A DNA stretch of 64,000 nt from Adhaeribacter soli (GTDB lineage: Bacteria > Bacteroidota > Bacteroidia > Cytophagales > Hymenobacteraceae): contig NZ_VTWT01000005.1 of NCBI RefSeq assembly GCF_008727925.1, forward strand, positions 124,001 through 188,000. Reading direction: 5' to 3'. Shown here piece by piece: positions 21,388 to 28,894 of this stretch. How positions within the stretch are numbered: position 1 is the first letter of the stretch; every line of letters starts with the position of its first letter. A program made the position numbers and the translations under genes. The notes beneath the pieces were generated by a model. The model had not been told where the DNA came from. It ran no database searches and saw only the letters and a program-made list of their open reading frames with translations.

Positions 21388-21423
21388 TACAGTCAACTCA
21401 TGTGCCCTAATGTGCCCTTTTTG

Positions 21424-21573
21424 CTCTTGCGAATTTGTAATCCGAAAGTAAGGAGCTGCGGATCTGTGATCCGCATTTCACCCTCAACTGCTATAAAAGG
21501 GTATTCTTTTAAGTGAAAGAAGCCGGATTGCAAATCCGGGGCTCACCACTTCCGGATTACAAATCCGAAAGAG
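21424..21573. repeat. MITE-like element with ~25-bp imperfect inverted ends
   Basis: Left end 21424-21449 (core ATTTGTAATCCG) and right end 21548-21573 (core CGGATTACAAAT) are inverted copies matching at all but about three of ~25 positions. Internal palindromes are GCGGATCTGTGATCCGC (21458-21474) and CCGGATTGCAAATCCGG (21523-21539). There is no coding capacity. Confidence 0.65.
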
Positions 21574-21611
21574 CCAGAGGGCCAGAAATGAGCCAGATAT
21601 ACAATTCATAA

Positions 21612-21664
21612 TTTTTAGCGCAGTAGCGCAGGATAAACCCTACGCTACTGCGCTACTTTTTTTA
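21612..21664. terminator. Orphan long hairpin followed by T run
   Basis: TAGCGCAGTAGCG at 21616 pairs almost perfectly with CGCTACTGCGCTA, ending in a run of seven T. It lies between purL and the tRNA gene and is not directly downstream of any ORF. Confidence 0.55.
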
Positions 21665-21826
21665 TTCATTCCGCGAGTTTGGCGGAACTTGTCCTCAGGA
21701 ATAAGCAGACTTAAAATAAATTCACTTTCATTTCTAAACTCACTTCAAAAAAAATAAATTTTAATTTCCTCAAAATCAGCCCCAAAACTCTTTAAAGGCA
21801 ACTTTTCTTAACTTTTTTTGAAAATA

Positions 21827-21859
21827 TTTTTGCAGGTTTAAAAATCCTTACTACATTTG
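21827..21859 (+). promoter_or_regulatory. Complete Bacteroidota promoter of tRNA-Gln
   Basis: TTTTTG (-33) is separated by exactly 19 nt from TACATTTG (-7). Transcription would begin ~25-30 nt before the tRNA. This is the clearest promoter in the window. Confidence 0.8.
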
Positions 21860-21896
21860 CACATCGAATCACGGCAACGGTCGCTGAAACGAAGAT

Positions 21897-21969
21897 TGTC
21901 CGATGGTGTAACTGGCAACACGTCTGATTTTGGTTCAGAAGAGTCCAGGTTCGAAACCTGGTCGGACAA
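21897..21969 (+). tRNA. tRNA-Gln (anticodon UUG)
   Basis: A full cloverleaf was folded by eye. The acceptor stem TGTCCGA/TCGGACA has seven pairs, the D stem GTGT/ACAC four, the anticodon stem TCTGA/TCAGA five with loop TTTTGGT giving anticodon TTG, and the T stem CCAGG/CCTGG five around TTCGAAA. The discriminator is A, and the 3' CCA is not encoded. It has its own promoter and terminator and sits just upstream of prs. Confidence 0.96.
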
Positions 21970-21971
21970 CA

Positions 21972-22008
21972 AAAAAGCCCCTCAGCAATGCGGGGCTTTT
22001 TTTTTTTA
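21972..22008 (+). terminator. Terminator of tRNA-Gln
   Basis: AAAAAGCCCC pairs with GGGGCTTTTT across a 10-nt loop, followed by more T residues, directly after the tRNA. Confidence 0.9.
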
Positions 22009-22185
22009 TTTCCACCCCTTTCCGAAAACGCAATTTCCCAGTCCTAAATAGCCTATAAGATCGGAACGATAGCCAAAGCATTAGAAAAACTATATCTTCT
22101 CAGGCCATAGTTAAGTTTCTGAAGTTCACCGACATAAACTTCGAATAAATATTAGCAATTGGTTTTAATTCCGGGGGATATTCCC

Positions 22186-22193
22186 TAATTTTG
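22186..22193 (+). promoter_or_regulatory. Bacteroidota -7 box of prs
   Basis: TAATTTTG, an exact TAnnTTTG, 55 nt before the prs ATG. Confidence 0.6.
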
Positions 22194-22248
22194 CGGCTTC
22201 ATTTACCCAAGAGATTACAAACCAGCCCCTAACGCTACCGCTTCCGTT

Positions 22249-23178
22249 ATGAATCAGGTTAAAATTTTTACCGGTACTGCCTCCAAATACTTTGCTGAAA
22301 AAGTGGCTGCCGCTTACGGCACTACCCTCGGCGATGCCGAACTTCAGAAATTCAGCGACGGCGAAATGGCGCCGCACTTCAACGAATCCGTTCGGGGTGC
22401 AGAAGTTTTCATTATTCAGTCTACTTTCCCGCCGGCCGATAACCTGCTAGAATTAATGCTGATGGTGGATGCTGCCAAACGCGCTTCTGCCCATAAAGTA
22501 GTGGTGGTAATGCCGTATTACGGGTACGCCCGCCAGGACCGCAAAGACAAACCCCGGGTTTCTATTGGTTCTAAAGTTATTGCCAACGCTATTCAGTCTG
22601 TTGGTGCTGACCGCTTAATGACCTGCGACTTACACGCCGGCCAGATCCAGGGATTCTTCGACATTCCGGTAGACCACTTAGACGGTTCGGCTATTTTTGT
22701 GCCTTACCTGCGTAGCCTGAACCTGGGCGAGAACCTGATCTTCGCTTCTCCGGACGTGGGAGGCGTGGTACGTACCCGTTCCTTCGCGAAAGTTTTCGGG
22801 GCGGAAATGGTTGTGTGCGACAAGCAGCGGAAACGTGCCAATGAAGTTGCCTCGATGCAGGTAATCGGCGATGTGGAAGGCATGGACGTGGTATTGGTAG
22901 ATGACATGGTAGATACTGCCGGTACCATTACCAAAGCGGCTGAGTTACTGAAAGAAAAAGGCGCCAGAAGCGTACGCGCGATTGCTACCCACGCGGTGCT
23001 TTCCGGCCCAGCTTACGAGCGCATCGAAAATTCCGTGCTGGAAGAACTGGTTGTTTCCGACACCATTCCCCTACGCCAGGAATCTTCTAAAATTAAAGTA
23101 TTAACTTTCTCGGATCTGTTTGCCCGCGCCATCAGCAACGTGGTAACCCACGATTCAATCAGTTCACTCTTTATTTAA
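22249..23178 (+). CDS. prs: Ribose-phosphate pyrophosphokinase
   Basis: A 309-residue protein, the normal length for class I PRPP synthetase. It makes PRPP from ribose 5-phosphate and ATP for purine, pyrimidine, His, Trp and NAD synthesis in the cytosol. Visible landmarks are KIFTGTASKYFAEKVA at the N terminus, the ATP-site stretch YYGYARQDRKDKPR (~84-97), the catalytic and flexible-loop region following DLHAGQIQGFFDIPVD (~127-142), and the PRPP loop VLVDDMVDTAGT (~219-230). The order prs-rplY-pth is conserved in many bacteria. An AT-rich inverted repeat follows the stop. Confidence 0.97.
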   Translation: MNQVKIFTGTASKYFAEKVAAAYGTTLGDAELQKFSDGEMAPHFNESVRGAEVFIIQSTFPPADNLLELMLMVDAAKRASAHKVVVVMPYYGYARQDRKDKPRVSIGSKVIANAIQSVGADRLMTCDLHAGQIQGFFDIPVDHLDGSAIFVPYLRSLNLGENLIFASPDVGGVVRTRSFAKVFGAEMVVCDKQRKRANEVASMQVIGDVEGMDVVLVDDMVDTAGTITKAAELLKEKGARSVRAIATHAVLSGPAYERIENSVLEELVVSDTIPLRQESSKIKVLTFSDLFARAISNVVTHDSISSLFI

Positions 23179-23262
23179 TGATTAATGAATAATGTTTAAT
23201 GATTAATTATTCTCAATTTCCAGATTTATTAATCATTATTCATTAACCATTAATCATTCAAA
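23177..23262. repeat. AT-rich inverted repeat after prs
   Basis: AATGATTAATGAATAATG-type sequence is repeated in inverted orientation (ATTCATTAACCATTAATCATT, broken here only for reading), forming a long AT-rich hairpin between prs and rplY. It could attenuate read-through. The sequence type is simple and common in AT-rich spacers. Confidence 0.6.
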
Positions 23263-23312
23263 ACAAGGCTATACATATTAGCGATATAACTTACATTTTT
23301 AAAAACAATTTT

Positions 23313-23885
23313 ATGAAAAATTTAGAGATTATAGGGTTTAAAAGAGCAAATCTCGGTAAAAAGGAGTCGAAAGACCTGCGTGCTGAAGCCATGGTACCTT
23401 GCGTACTTTACGGTGGTAAAGAACAGGTGCATTTCCATGCTCCAATGATCATGTTCCGCGACTTATTATACTCGCCGGAAGTGGCTCAGGTAACCCTGAA
23501 CATTGAAGGTGATGAATATAAAGCTGTAGTTCAGGCTTCTCAGTTCCACCCGGTAAACGAAATGCTGCTGCACGTAGATTTCCTGGAACTGAACGAGAAC
23601 AAAGAAGTGAAAATGGACATTCCGGTTCGTTTTGTTGGTGTATCTCCGGGCGTTCTGGCCGGTGGTAAACTGGTTACCAAACTGCGTAAACTGAAAGTGA
23701 AAGCCCTTCCGGCTAACCTGCCAGACTTCGTAGAAGTAAACATTTCTGACCTGGAACTGGGTCGTTCAGTAAAAGTTAGCAAGATCGAGCCTAAAAACTA
23801 CACGATCTTAACTAACCCTTCTTCTCCGGTTGCAACTGTAACCATCCCACGTGCGCTGAAACAAGCTGCCAACGAAGGAAAATAA
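23313..23885 (+). CDS. rplY: 50S ribosomal protein L25 (CTC form)
   Basis: A 190-residue protein, hence the long TL5/CTC-type L25 with an N-terminal 5S-rRNA-binding L25 domain (~1-90) and a C-terminal beta domain (~95-185). Landmarks are LRAEAMVPCVLYGG in the first domain and FVGVSPGVLAGGKL in the second, the usual start of the CTC domain. It binds 5S rRNA in the large subunit. The gene lies between prs and pth in the classical order and ends with its own terminator. Confidence 0.96.
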   Translation: MKNLEIIGFKRANLGKKESKDLRAEAMVPCVLYGGKEQVHFHAPMIMFRDLLYSPEVAQVTLNIEGDEYKAVVQASQFHPVNEMLLHVDFLELNENKEVKMDIPVRFVGVSPGVLAGGKLVTKLRKLKVKALPANLPDFVEVNISDLELGRSVKVSKIEPKNYTILTNPSSPVATVTIPRALKQAANEGK

Positions 23886-23918
23886 CCCCACCCTGCCCTC
23901 CCCTAAAAACAGGGGAAG
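23886..23918. repeat. Family B hairpin repeat after rplY
   Basis: CCCTCCCCTAAAAACAGGGG, a copy of the family B repeat, directly follows the rplY stop codon. Confidence 0.65.
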
Positions 23919-23931
23919 GTTCGGGAAACTT

Positions 23932-23971
23932 AAAGCTCCTGCTTTCTTCCGAAGGCAGGAGCTTTCTTTTT
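23932..23971 (+). terminator. rplY terminator
   Basis: AAAGCTCCTGC pairs with GCAGGAGCTTT around a 12-nt loop, followed by CTTTTTG. Confidence 0.88.
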
Positions 23972-24015
23972 GTCTGAACTATGATTTGTGTGATTTTTAT
24001 GATTTTCGTGATTAT

Positions 24016-24044
24016 GTAGGGACAGGTCGCGACCTGTCCGCACG
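24016..24044. repeat. Family C palindrome
   Basis: Contains the perfect 20-bp palindrome GGACAGGTCGCGACCTGTCC flanked by GTAG and GCACG. Identical copies with the same flanks occur at 34899-34927 and 60944-60972. It is preceded by a short GATTTnTnTGATTT-like run (23980-24015). Confidence 0.8.
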
Positions 24045-24055
24045 TTATCTGATAA

Positions 24056-24088
24056 GTCCTCCTTTGGAGGGGTCAAGGGGGAGGTTAA
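24056..24088. repeat. Degenerate family A repeat
   Basis: AGTCCTCCTTTGGAGGGG then CAAGGGGGAGGTT resembles one end of the family A element found at 28712 and 33298, but is diverged. Confidence 0.45.
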
Positions 24089-24143
24089 TTTTTATCTTCA
24101 AACACTTTCCTACCTCAAAACGCTACCATTTCTGCTCCGAAGA

Positions 24144-24193
24144 CCGTCAGCTAAAGCAGACGGCAATGAAGAGCCTGGGGAATATTCATTGCC
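24144..24193. repeat. Hairpin repeat with CCGTCAGCTAAAGCAG core
   Basis: CCGTCAGCTAAAGCAGACGG is an imperfect palindrome, followed by a second hairpin (GGCAATGAA with TTCATTGCC). A related copy lies at 43256-43283. Confidence 0.55.
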
Positions 24194-24227
24194 TTAGGCT
24201 TTAGGTTACGATTTCGGAAACAAACCT

Positions 24228-24235
24228 TAATTTTG
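24228..24235 (+). promoter_or_regulatory. Bacteroidota -7 box of pth
   Basis: TAATTTTG, an exact TAnnTTTG, 27 nt before the GTG start used here and 93 nt before the alternative ATG. Confidence 0.55.
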
Positions 24236-24262
24236 TAGTTTACTAAACCAACCCGAACGGAA

Positions 24263-24892
24263 GTGCTCAAAAGTCTTTTCAATTTATTTAAAACCAAAGA
24301 AGCAACTTCTGAAACGGAACCCACCGCTATGAAATACCTGATCGTAGGCCTCGGCAACATTGGCCCCGAATACGCAAACACCCGCCACAACATTGGTTTT
24401 ATGGTGCTCGATTACCTGGCAAAAAAACACGATGCCACCTTTGAAACCGGCCGCCATTCCTTTGTAACCGAAATAAAAACCAAGGGCCGCACTTTTACGC
24501 TCGTAAAGCCTACTACGTACATGAACCTGAGCGGCAAAGCGGTACAGCACTGGCTCAGCACGCTTAAAATTCCGGCCAGCCAGATGCTCGTGATCACCGA
24601 CGACCTGGCCATTCCGTTCGGCAAACTGCGGATGCGCAGCAAAGGCTCGGCGGGCGGCCACAACGGCCTGAAACATATTGAAGAAACCCTCGGCAATAAC
24701 GAATACCCGCGCCTGCGCTTTGGCGTGGAAGCCAACTTCCCGAAAGGCCGCCAGGTAGATTACGTGCTCAGCCCTTTTAGTGCTGATGAACAAATTGACC
24801 TGCCGGGCTTGATTGAAAAAGCGGCGGAAATGGCGGTTTCGTTTGGGACGATCGGGATTGAGCGGACGATGAATTTTTATAATACGAAGTAA
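24263..24892 (+). CDS. pth: Peptidyl-tRNA hydrolase
   Basis: A 209-residue product from a GTG start. The family core begins at residue 23 with MKYLIVGLGNIGPEYANTRH. Pth cleaves the ester bond of peptidyl-tRNAs released from stalled ribosomes. Visible key sites are the catalytic His in NTRHNIG, the Asn in TYMNLSG, DDLAIPFGKLR and GSAGGHNGLKHIE. The usual length is 185-195 residues, so an ATG start at 24329 (187 residues) is a real alternative. The extra N terminus (LKSLFNLFK plus an acidic linker) is amphipathic and coding-like, and the -7 box at 24228 fits the longer form. It is last in the prs-rplY-pth block; 66 nt separate it from an AT-rich foreign-looking gene. Confidence 0.94.
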   Translation: MLKSLFNLFKTKEATSETEPTAMKYLIVGLGNIGPEYANTRHNIGFMVLDYLAKKHDATFETGRHSFVTEIKTKGRTFTLVKPTTYMNLSGKAVQHWLSTLKIPASQMLVITDDLAIPFGKLRMRSKGSAGGHNGLKHIEETLGNNEYPRLRFGVEANFPKGRQVDYVLSPFSADEQIDLPGLIEKAAEMAVSFGTIGIERTMNFYNTK

Positions 24893-24958
24893 CAAAGAAC
24901 TCCATTTTTATTATTATCTTTTCGGCCATATAACTAAAAGTTTAAAAGCGAATTAATT

Positions 24959-26899
24959 ATGGCCTCTTTAAATAATTCAGATTTCATACAGGGTTCATTA
25001 TTTGAAGAAGACTATTTAGTTAGGACACTTGGAAACCTGGCCCATTCAGCGGAGATAGCACTTACTGAATTAGTTGCAAATGCATGGGATGCTGGAGCAA
25101 CTACTGTAGACATTTTTATTCCTGAAGAATTTGGGCAAAAACTTATTATTGAGGACAATGGAATAGGCTTGACAAAAGATCAATTTCATTACCGTTGGAT
25201 GCGCCTAGGATATAACAGACTAAAACACCAAGGTAAAGAAGTTAAGTTTCCTCCAAATGTTGAAGGTAAACGTATAGCTTATGGCAGGAATGGAGTTGGC
25301 CGGCATGGATTATTATGTTTTAATAATGAATATAAAGTTGTTACAAACTCATTTGGAGAGAAATCCACATTTACTATAACTACCTTAAGCGAAACTCAAC
25401 CATTTGTAATTAAGAGCGAAACATTTCAAAAATCAAACAAATCAGGCACCCGCTTAGAAGTAGTTGTTGCTAAAAACCTTCCAAATCCAGAAAGGATATT
25501 AAATATCATTTCTGCTAAATTTTTGCATGATCCAAAGTTTATTTTATCAATAAACAGAAGGACTGTTCCTCTTGAAGATCATTCAGGATTAATAAATTCA
25601 AAAGAGTTAGTAATTGGACCAGTTAAATTACAAGCCCATTTTATAGACACTCAGAAATCTGCTAAATCTACGCTTTATCAAGGAATAGCTTTTTGGCAAA
25701 GCCGTCGACTGGTTGGAGAACCCTCTTGGGTACTAGGCAATGAAATTGTTCTAGATGGCAGAACAAAATTTGCTAAAAGATATACTGTTGTTGTAGAATC
25801 TGATGACTTAGCAGAATTCATTAATGAAGATTGGACTGGCTTTATAAAGGGAGGATCAATTAATGAGATTTATAAAGAGGTAAGCAAATATGTTAGCGAA
25901 ATGGTTTCTACAATTGCAATAGATTCCATTGCAGAAACCACCCGAAAAATTAAAAATGAATTCGCAGGTGAATTCAATACACTATCACCGTTAGCTAAAT
26001 ATGAAGTAAATGAAGCAATAGAATCTATTGCAATTCAACACCCAATGGCTAGTCCAGAATCTATTTCTTTAGCGGTTGAAGCAATAATAAATCTTGAAAA
26101 AACCAGAACAGGAAAAGAATTATTATTCAAGCTTTCAAAGCTTTCGGATAATGATGTTTCTGGTTTGAACGAACTACTTGAAAAGTGGTCAGTAAGAGAT
26201 GCCTTGAGTGTGCTTGATGAAATTGACAATAGACTATCAGTAATTGAAGCAATCCGCAAATTATCAAATGACAAAGATGTAGATGAATTACACACATTAC
26301 ATCCATTAGTAACTGCAGCAAGATGGATATTTGGACCTGAATTCGATTCAGTTGAATATTCATCGAATCGTCAACTTCATTCTGCTATAGAAGCAACTTT
26401 TAAGACAAAAATAAATAAAGACGTTTTTAATAACTTTAAAAAGCGCCCAGATATTGTCGTTTTAGGTCAATCAACTTTATCTGTTACAGGTACAGAAGCT
26501 TTTGAGAATAATCTTTCGACAATCAATAAAGTATTGATTATTGAATTGAAAAAAGGCGGGTTTAAATTATCTAGAGAAGAAAGGAACCAAGCTGTAGGCT
26601 ACGTTGAGGATTTCATGAATTGCGGCAGATTAATTTATACACCTTATATAGAAGCATTTGTGGTTGGTGATTCTTTCTCTGAGAAAGTTCAACCAATATC
26701 AACCGTAAAAAATGAAAGCAACGTTGAAATGGGAAAGGTCACAATATGTACATTCTCACAACTTGTAGACACTGCTGAAAAAAGATTGTTTGGTCTTAGA
26801 GATAAGCTAAATGAGAGATATGATGATATTCCAGGAATGGAATTATTTAGACAGCATTCCGAGCAACAATTAAAAGTAGAGTTTGCTGATGCTAGTTAA
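24959..26899 (+). CDS. MORC/MutL-like GHKL ATPase fused to PD-(D/E)XK nuclease-like domain
   Basis: A 646-residue protein. The N-terminal Bergerat ATP site is complete: E37 and N41 in TELVANAWDAGA, DNGIG at 66-70, and GRNGVGRHG at 109-117. A transducer-like beta/alpha region follows to ~300, then a helical region to ~480. The C-terminal part has P497-D498 in RPDIVVLG, E529-x-K531 in LIIELKKGG and Q544 in NQAVGY, the order expected of a PD-(D/E)XK nuclease fold. GHKL ATPases of the MORC/MutL type are known from restriction-modification and conflict systems (Iyer, Abhiman and Aravind 2008). Codon use is markedly AT-rich (AAA, ATT, TTA, GAA), unlike both neighbours, which suggests transfer. No methylase or partner gene adjoins it, so a single-gene DNA-defence role is an inference. 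Confidence 0.8.
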   Translation: MASLNNSDFIQGSLFEEDYLVRTLGNLAHSAEIALTELVANAWDAGATTVDIFIPEEFGQKLIIEDNGIGLTKDQFHYRWMRLGYNRLKHQGKEVKFPPNVEGKRIAYGRNGVGRHGLLCFNNEYKVVTNSFGEKSTFTITTLSETQPFVIKSETFQKSNKSGTRLEVVVAKNLPNPERILNIISAKFLHDPKFILSINRRTVPLEDHSGLINSKELVIGPVKLQAHFIDTQKSAKSTLYQGIAFWQSRRLVGEPSWVLGNEIVLDGRTKFAKRYTVVVESDDLAEFINEDWTGFIKGGSINEIYKEVSKYVSEMVSTIAIDSIAETTRKIKNEFAGEFNTLSPLAKYEVNEAIESIAIQHPMASPESISLAVEAIINLEKTRTGKELLFKLSKLSDNDVSGLNELLEKWSVRDALSVLDEIDNRLSVIEAIRKLSNDKDVDELHTLHPLVTAARWIFGPEFDSVEYSSNRQLHSAIEATFKTKINKDVFNNFKKRPDIVVLGQSTLSVTGTEAFENNLSTINKVLIIELKKGGFKLSREERNQAVGYVEDFMNCGRLIYTPYIEAFVVGDSFSEKVQPISTVKNESNVEMGKVTICTFSQLVDTAEKRLFGLRDKLNERYDDIPGMELFRQHSEQQLKVEFADAS

Positions 26900-26945
26900 G
26901 GTAAGGATTGGAAAAGGTCAATTAGCATCCCACCCCAAAATCCCC

Positions 26946-26953
26946 TACCTTTA
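26946..26953 (+). promoter_or_regulatory. Possible -7 box for the DEAD-box helicase
   Basis: TACCTTTA matches TAnnTTTG at seven of eight positions, nearly 200 nt before the ATG. If used, it gives a long 5' leader. Confidence 0.4.
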
Positions 26954-26969
26954 CCAAATCAAAAGAACA

Positions 26970-27021
26970 TCCCGCCACTTCTCCAGCAATTTCACCCGAT
27001 AATTGAATTGTTATGGCGGGA
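26970..27021 (+). promoter_or_regulatory. Hairpin in the long leader of the helicase gene
   Basis: TCCCGCCA (26970-26977) and TGGCGGGA (27014-27021) are perfect 8-bp complements enclosing 36 nt. Long structured leaders are known for cold-shock DEAD-box helicase mRNAs; applying that here is inference. Confidence 0.4.
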
Positions 27022-27145
27022 CTGGGGTTATACCTCAGACAAACCCGAAGGATGCCTTTAAGTAAAGTGAACCTCCTTCACAACATCCGATCGCGGTCTC
27101 AGCCCTTATCCTGCTTCAGGCTGCTATTACAACCAAAAATCTTTA

Positions 27146-28426
27146 ATGACATTTGAGAATTTAAACCTGATTGCCCCTATCCTGACAGCGTTACAAGCCG
27201 AAGGATACACTAACCCTACGCCTATTCAGCAGCAAGCCATTCCGCTTTTGCTGGAAGGAAAAGACCTGCTGGGTTGCGCCCAGACGGGTACCGGAAAAAC
27301 GGCGGCTTTCGCCATTCCTATTCTGCAACACCTGAGCGCGTTGCCAACCCCGGCCCGCGGCCAGAACCGCATCAAAGCGCTTATTTTAACCCCGACCCGC
27401 GAACTGGCCATCCAGATCGAGGAAAGCTTTAAGGCCTACGGCAAAAACCTGAACATGAAACACCTCGTTATTTTTGGCGGCGTGGGTCAGAAACCCCAAA
27501 CCGATGCGCTCCGCAACGGCATCGACATCCTGGTAGCAACGCCGGGCCGTCTATTGGATCTGATGAACCAGGGCTTTATCAACCTGAACCACATCACGCA
27601 CTTCGTTTTAGACGAAGCCGACCGCATGCTGGACATGGGTTTTGTGAACGACGTGAAAAAGGTAATTGCCAAGTTGCCATCTAAACGCCAGAGCTTGTTC
27701 TTCTCGGCTACCATGGCCCCGGAAATTATCAAGCTGGCCGATACCATGCTGGTGAACCCGGAGAAAGTGGAAGTAACTCCAATTTCTTCTACCGCCGAAA
27801 CCATTAACCAATCGGTTTACTTCGTCGATAAAAAAGACAAGAAAAACCTGCTCATTCACGTGCTGCAGGACAAAGCCATTAAAACCGCGCTGGTATTTAC
27901 CCGCACCAAACACGGTGCCGATAAGGTAGTAAAAGACCTCGTAAAAGCTGGTATCACCGCCGAAGCCATTCACGGCAATAAAAGCCAGAATGCCCGTCAG
28001 CGTGCCTTAAGCAACTTTAAAGAACAAACCACCCGCATTTTAGTAGCTACCGATATTGCTGCCCGCGGCATTGATGTGGAAGAACTGGGTCACGTAATTA
28101 ACTACGAGCTGCCGAACGTATCGGAAACGTATGTGCACCGCATCGGCCGTACCGGTCGCGCGGGAAATGCCGGCGTAGCGCTGTCGTTTTGCGAAGCGGA
28201 AGAAGCCCCTTATCTGCACGACATCAACAAACTGATCAAGCGTACCATCCCGGTAGTAACCGATCATCCGTACGTAATGCACAATGCCGCGCAACTGCAG
28301 GTTTCTTCGGTTCCGTTACCGGGCCGTCCGGCTAAACCGCAATTCCGGAACTCCAGCAATGCGAATAAACCAAAACAGAAAAAGCAAGGCTGGTGGAGTA
28401 ACAAACCGAAAGCAAAAGCGAATTAA
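27146..28426 (+). CDS. rhlE: DEAD-box ATP-dependent RNA helicase, RhlE type
   Basis: A 426-residue protein with all core motifs. The Q motif is [11 protein letters not shown] (~23-33), motif I AQTGTGKT (45-52), Ia PTREL, II DEAD (~155), III SAT (~189), [17 protein letters not shown], and [10 protein letters not shown] (~332-339). The C terminus is a basic, disordered tail ([18 protein letters not shown]) expected to bind RNA. It unwinds short RNA duplexes in ribosome assembly or RNA decay. The length and the short basic tail fit RhlE best; DeaD/CsdA would carry an extra RNA-binding domain. The gene stands alone, with a long leader and a strong terminator. Confidence 0.94.
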   Translation: MTFENLNLIAPILTALQAEGYTNPTPIQQQAIPLLLEGKDLLGCAQTGTGKTAAFAIPILQHLSALPTPARGQNRIKALILTPTRELAIQIEESFKAYGKNLNMKHLVIFGGVGQKPQTDALRNGIDILVATPGRLLDLMNQGFINLNHITHFVLDEADRMLDMGFVNDVKKVIAKLPSKRQSLFFSATMAPEIIKLADTMLVNPEKVEVTPISSTAETINQSVYFVDKKDKKNLLIHVLQDKAIKTALVFTRTKHGADKVVKDLVKAGITAEAIHGNKSQNARQRALSNFKEQTTRILVATDIAARGIDVEELGHVINYELPNVSETYVHRIGRTGRAGNAGVALSFCEAEEAPYLHDINKLIKRTIPVVTDHPYVMHNAAQLQVSSVPLPGRPAKPQFRNSSNANKPKQKKQGWWSNKPKAKAN

Positions 28427-28469
28427 ATTGTTTAATTGCTGATTGTTAATTGTTGATTGGCATAGTATG

Positions 28470-28504
28470 AAACCGCTGGAGAGATTTCTTCAGCGGTTTT
28501 TTTT
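28470..28504 (+). terminator. Terminator of the helicase gene
   Basis: AAACCGCTG pairs with CAGCGGTTT around a 12-nt loop, then a T run. Confidence 0.88.
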
Positions 28505-28561
28505 GTGCTTAGTTATGAAAAAAAATGAATACTGGGAGCATAAATTTCTGCTTTCTAGAGT

Positions 28562-28750
28562 CAACCACCCCCAACCCCTCCTGTCCAGGCGGGGAGCTTG
28601 GCTCCACTGCTTTCTTTTAGTTTTAGAGCATTAACCATAGCATTTAATTTTCATACGCTATAAAATAGAAAGACCCAAAAAGGCGCTACAGAAATAAACC
28701 CAGCGACGAACAAGCTCCCCTCCTTTTCAAGGAGGGGTTGGGGGTGGTTG
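28562..28750. mobile_element. Family A MITE-like element, copy 1
   Basis: Left end (AACCACCCCCAACCCCTCC, from 28564) and right end (28712-28750) are inverted copies ~39 bp long. The inner ~110 bp resemble those of the copy at 33130-33336 (shared GCTATAAAA and GAAATAAA motifs just before the right end). No ORF of its own. Confidence 0.65.
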
Positions 28751-28810
28751 ACTTTCAGGCTACAGACATTCACCATCTAAAGCATTAGTAAATTCAAGGC
28801 ACGAAGCAAA

Positions 28811-28850
28811 ATCCCCTCCCCTGTTTTTAGGGGAGGGCTAGGGAGGGGTT
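28811..28850. repeat. Family B hairpin repeat
   Basis: CCCCTCCCCTGTTTTTAGGGG, split here only for reading, is the inverted orientation of the repeat that follows purL. It lies directly upstream of the MFS gene promoter. Confidence 0.65.
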
Positions 28851-28863
28851 CTGGTAAATTCCC

Positions 28864-28871
28864 TACCTTTG
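28864..28871 (+). promoter_or_regulatory. Bacteroidota -7 box of the MFS gene
   Basis: TACCTTTG, an exact TAnnTTTG, 23 nt before the ATG. Confidence 0.6.
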
Positions 28872-28894
28872 CGCCTCTCAAATCTTCACCCGTA

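Noticed and set aside
24959-26899. Reading the GHKL protein as an HSP90 or a histidine kinase
   Set aside because: It has no HSP90 middle or C-terminal domain and no kinase dimerisation or phosphoacceptor His; the C-terminal PD-(D/E)XK-like triad fits the MORC/MutL-type fusion better.
28443-28634. A 63-codon ORF after the helicase gene
   Set aside because: It runs through the helicase terminator and into a MITE-like end, so it is not a gene.
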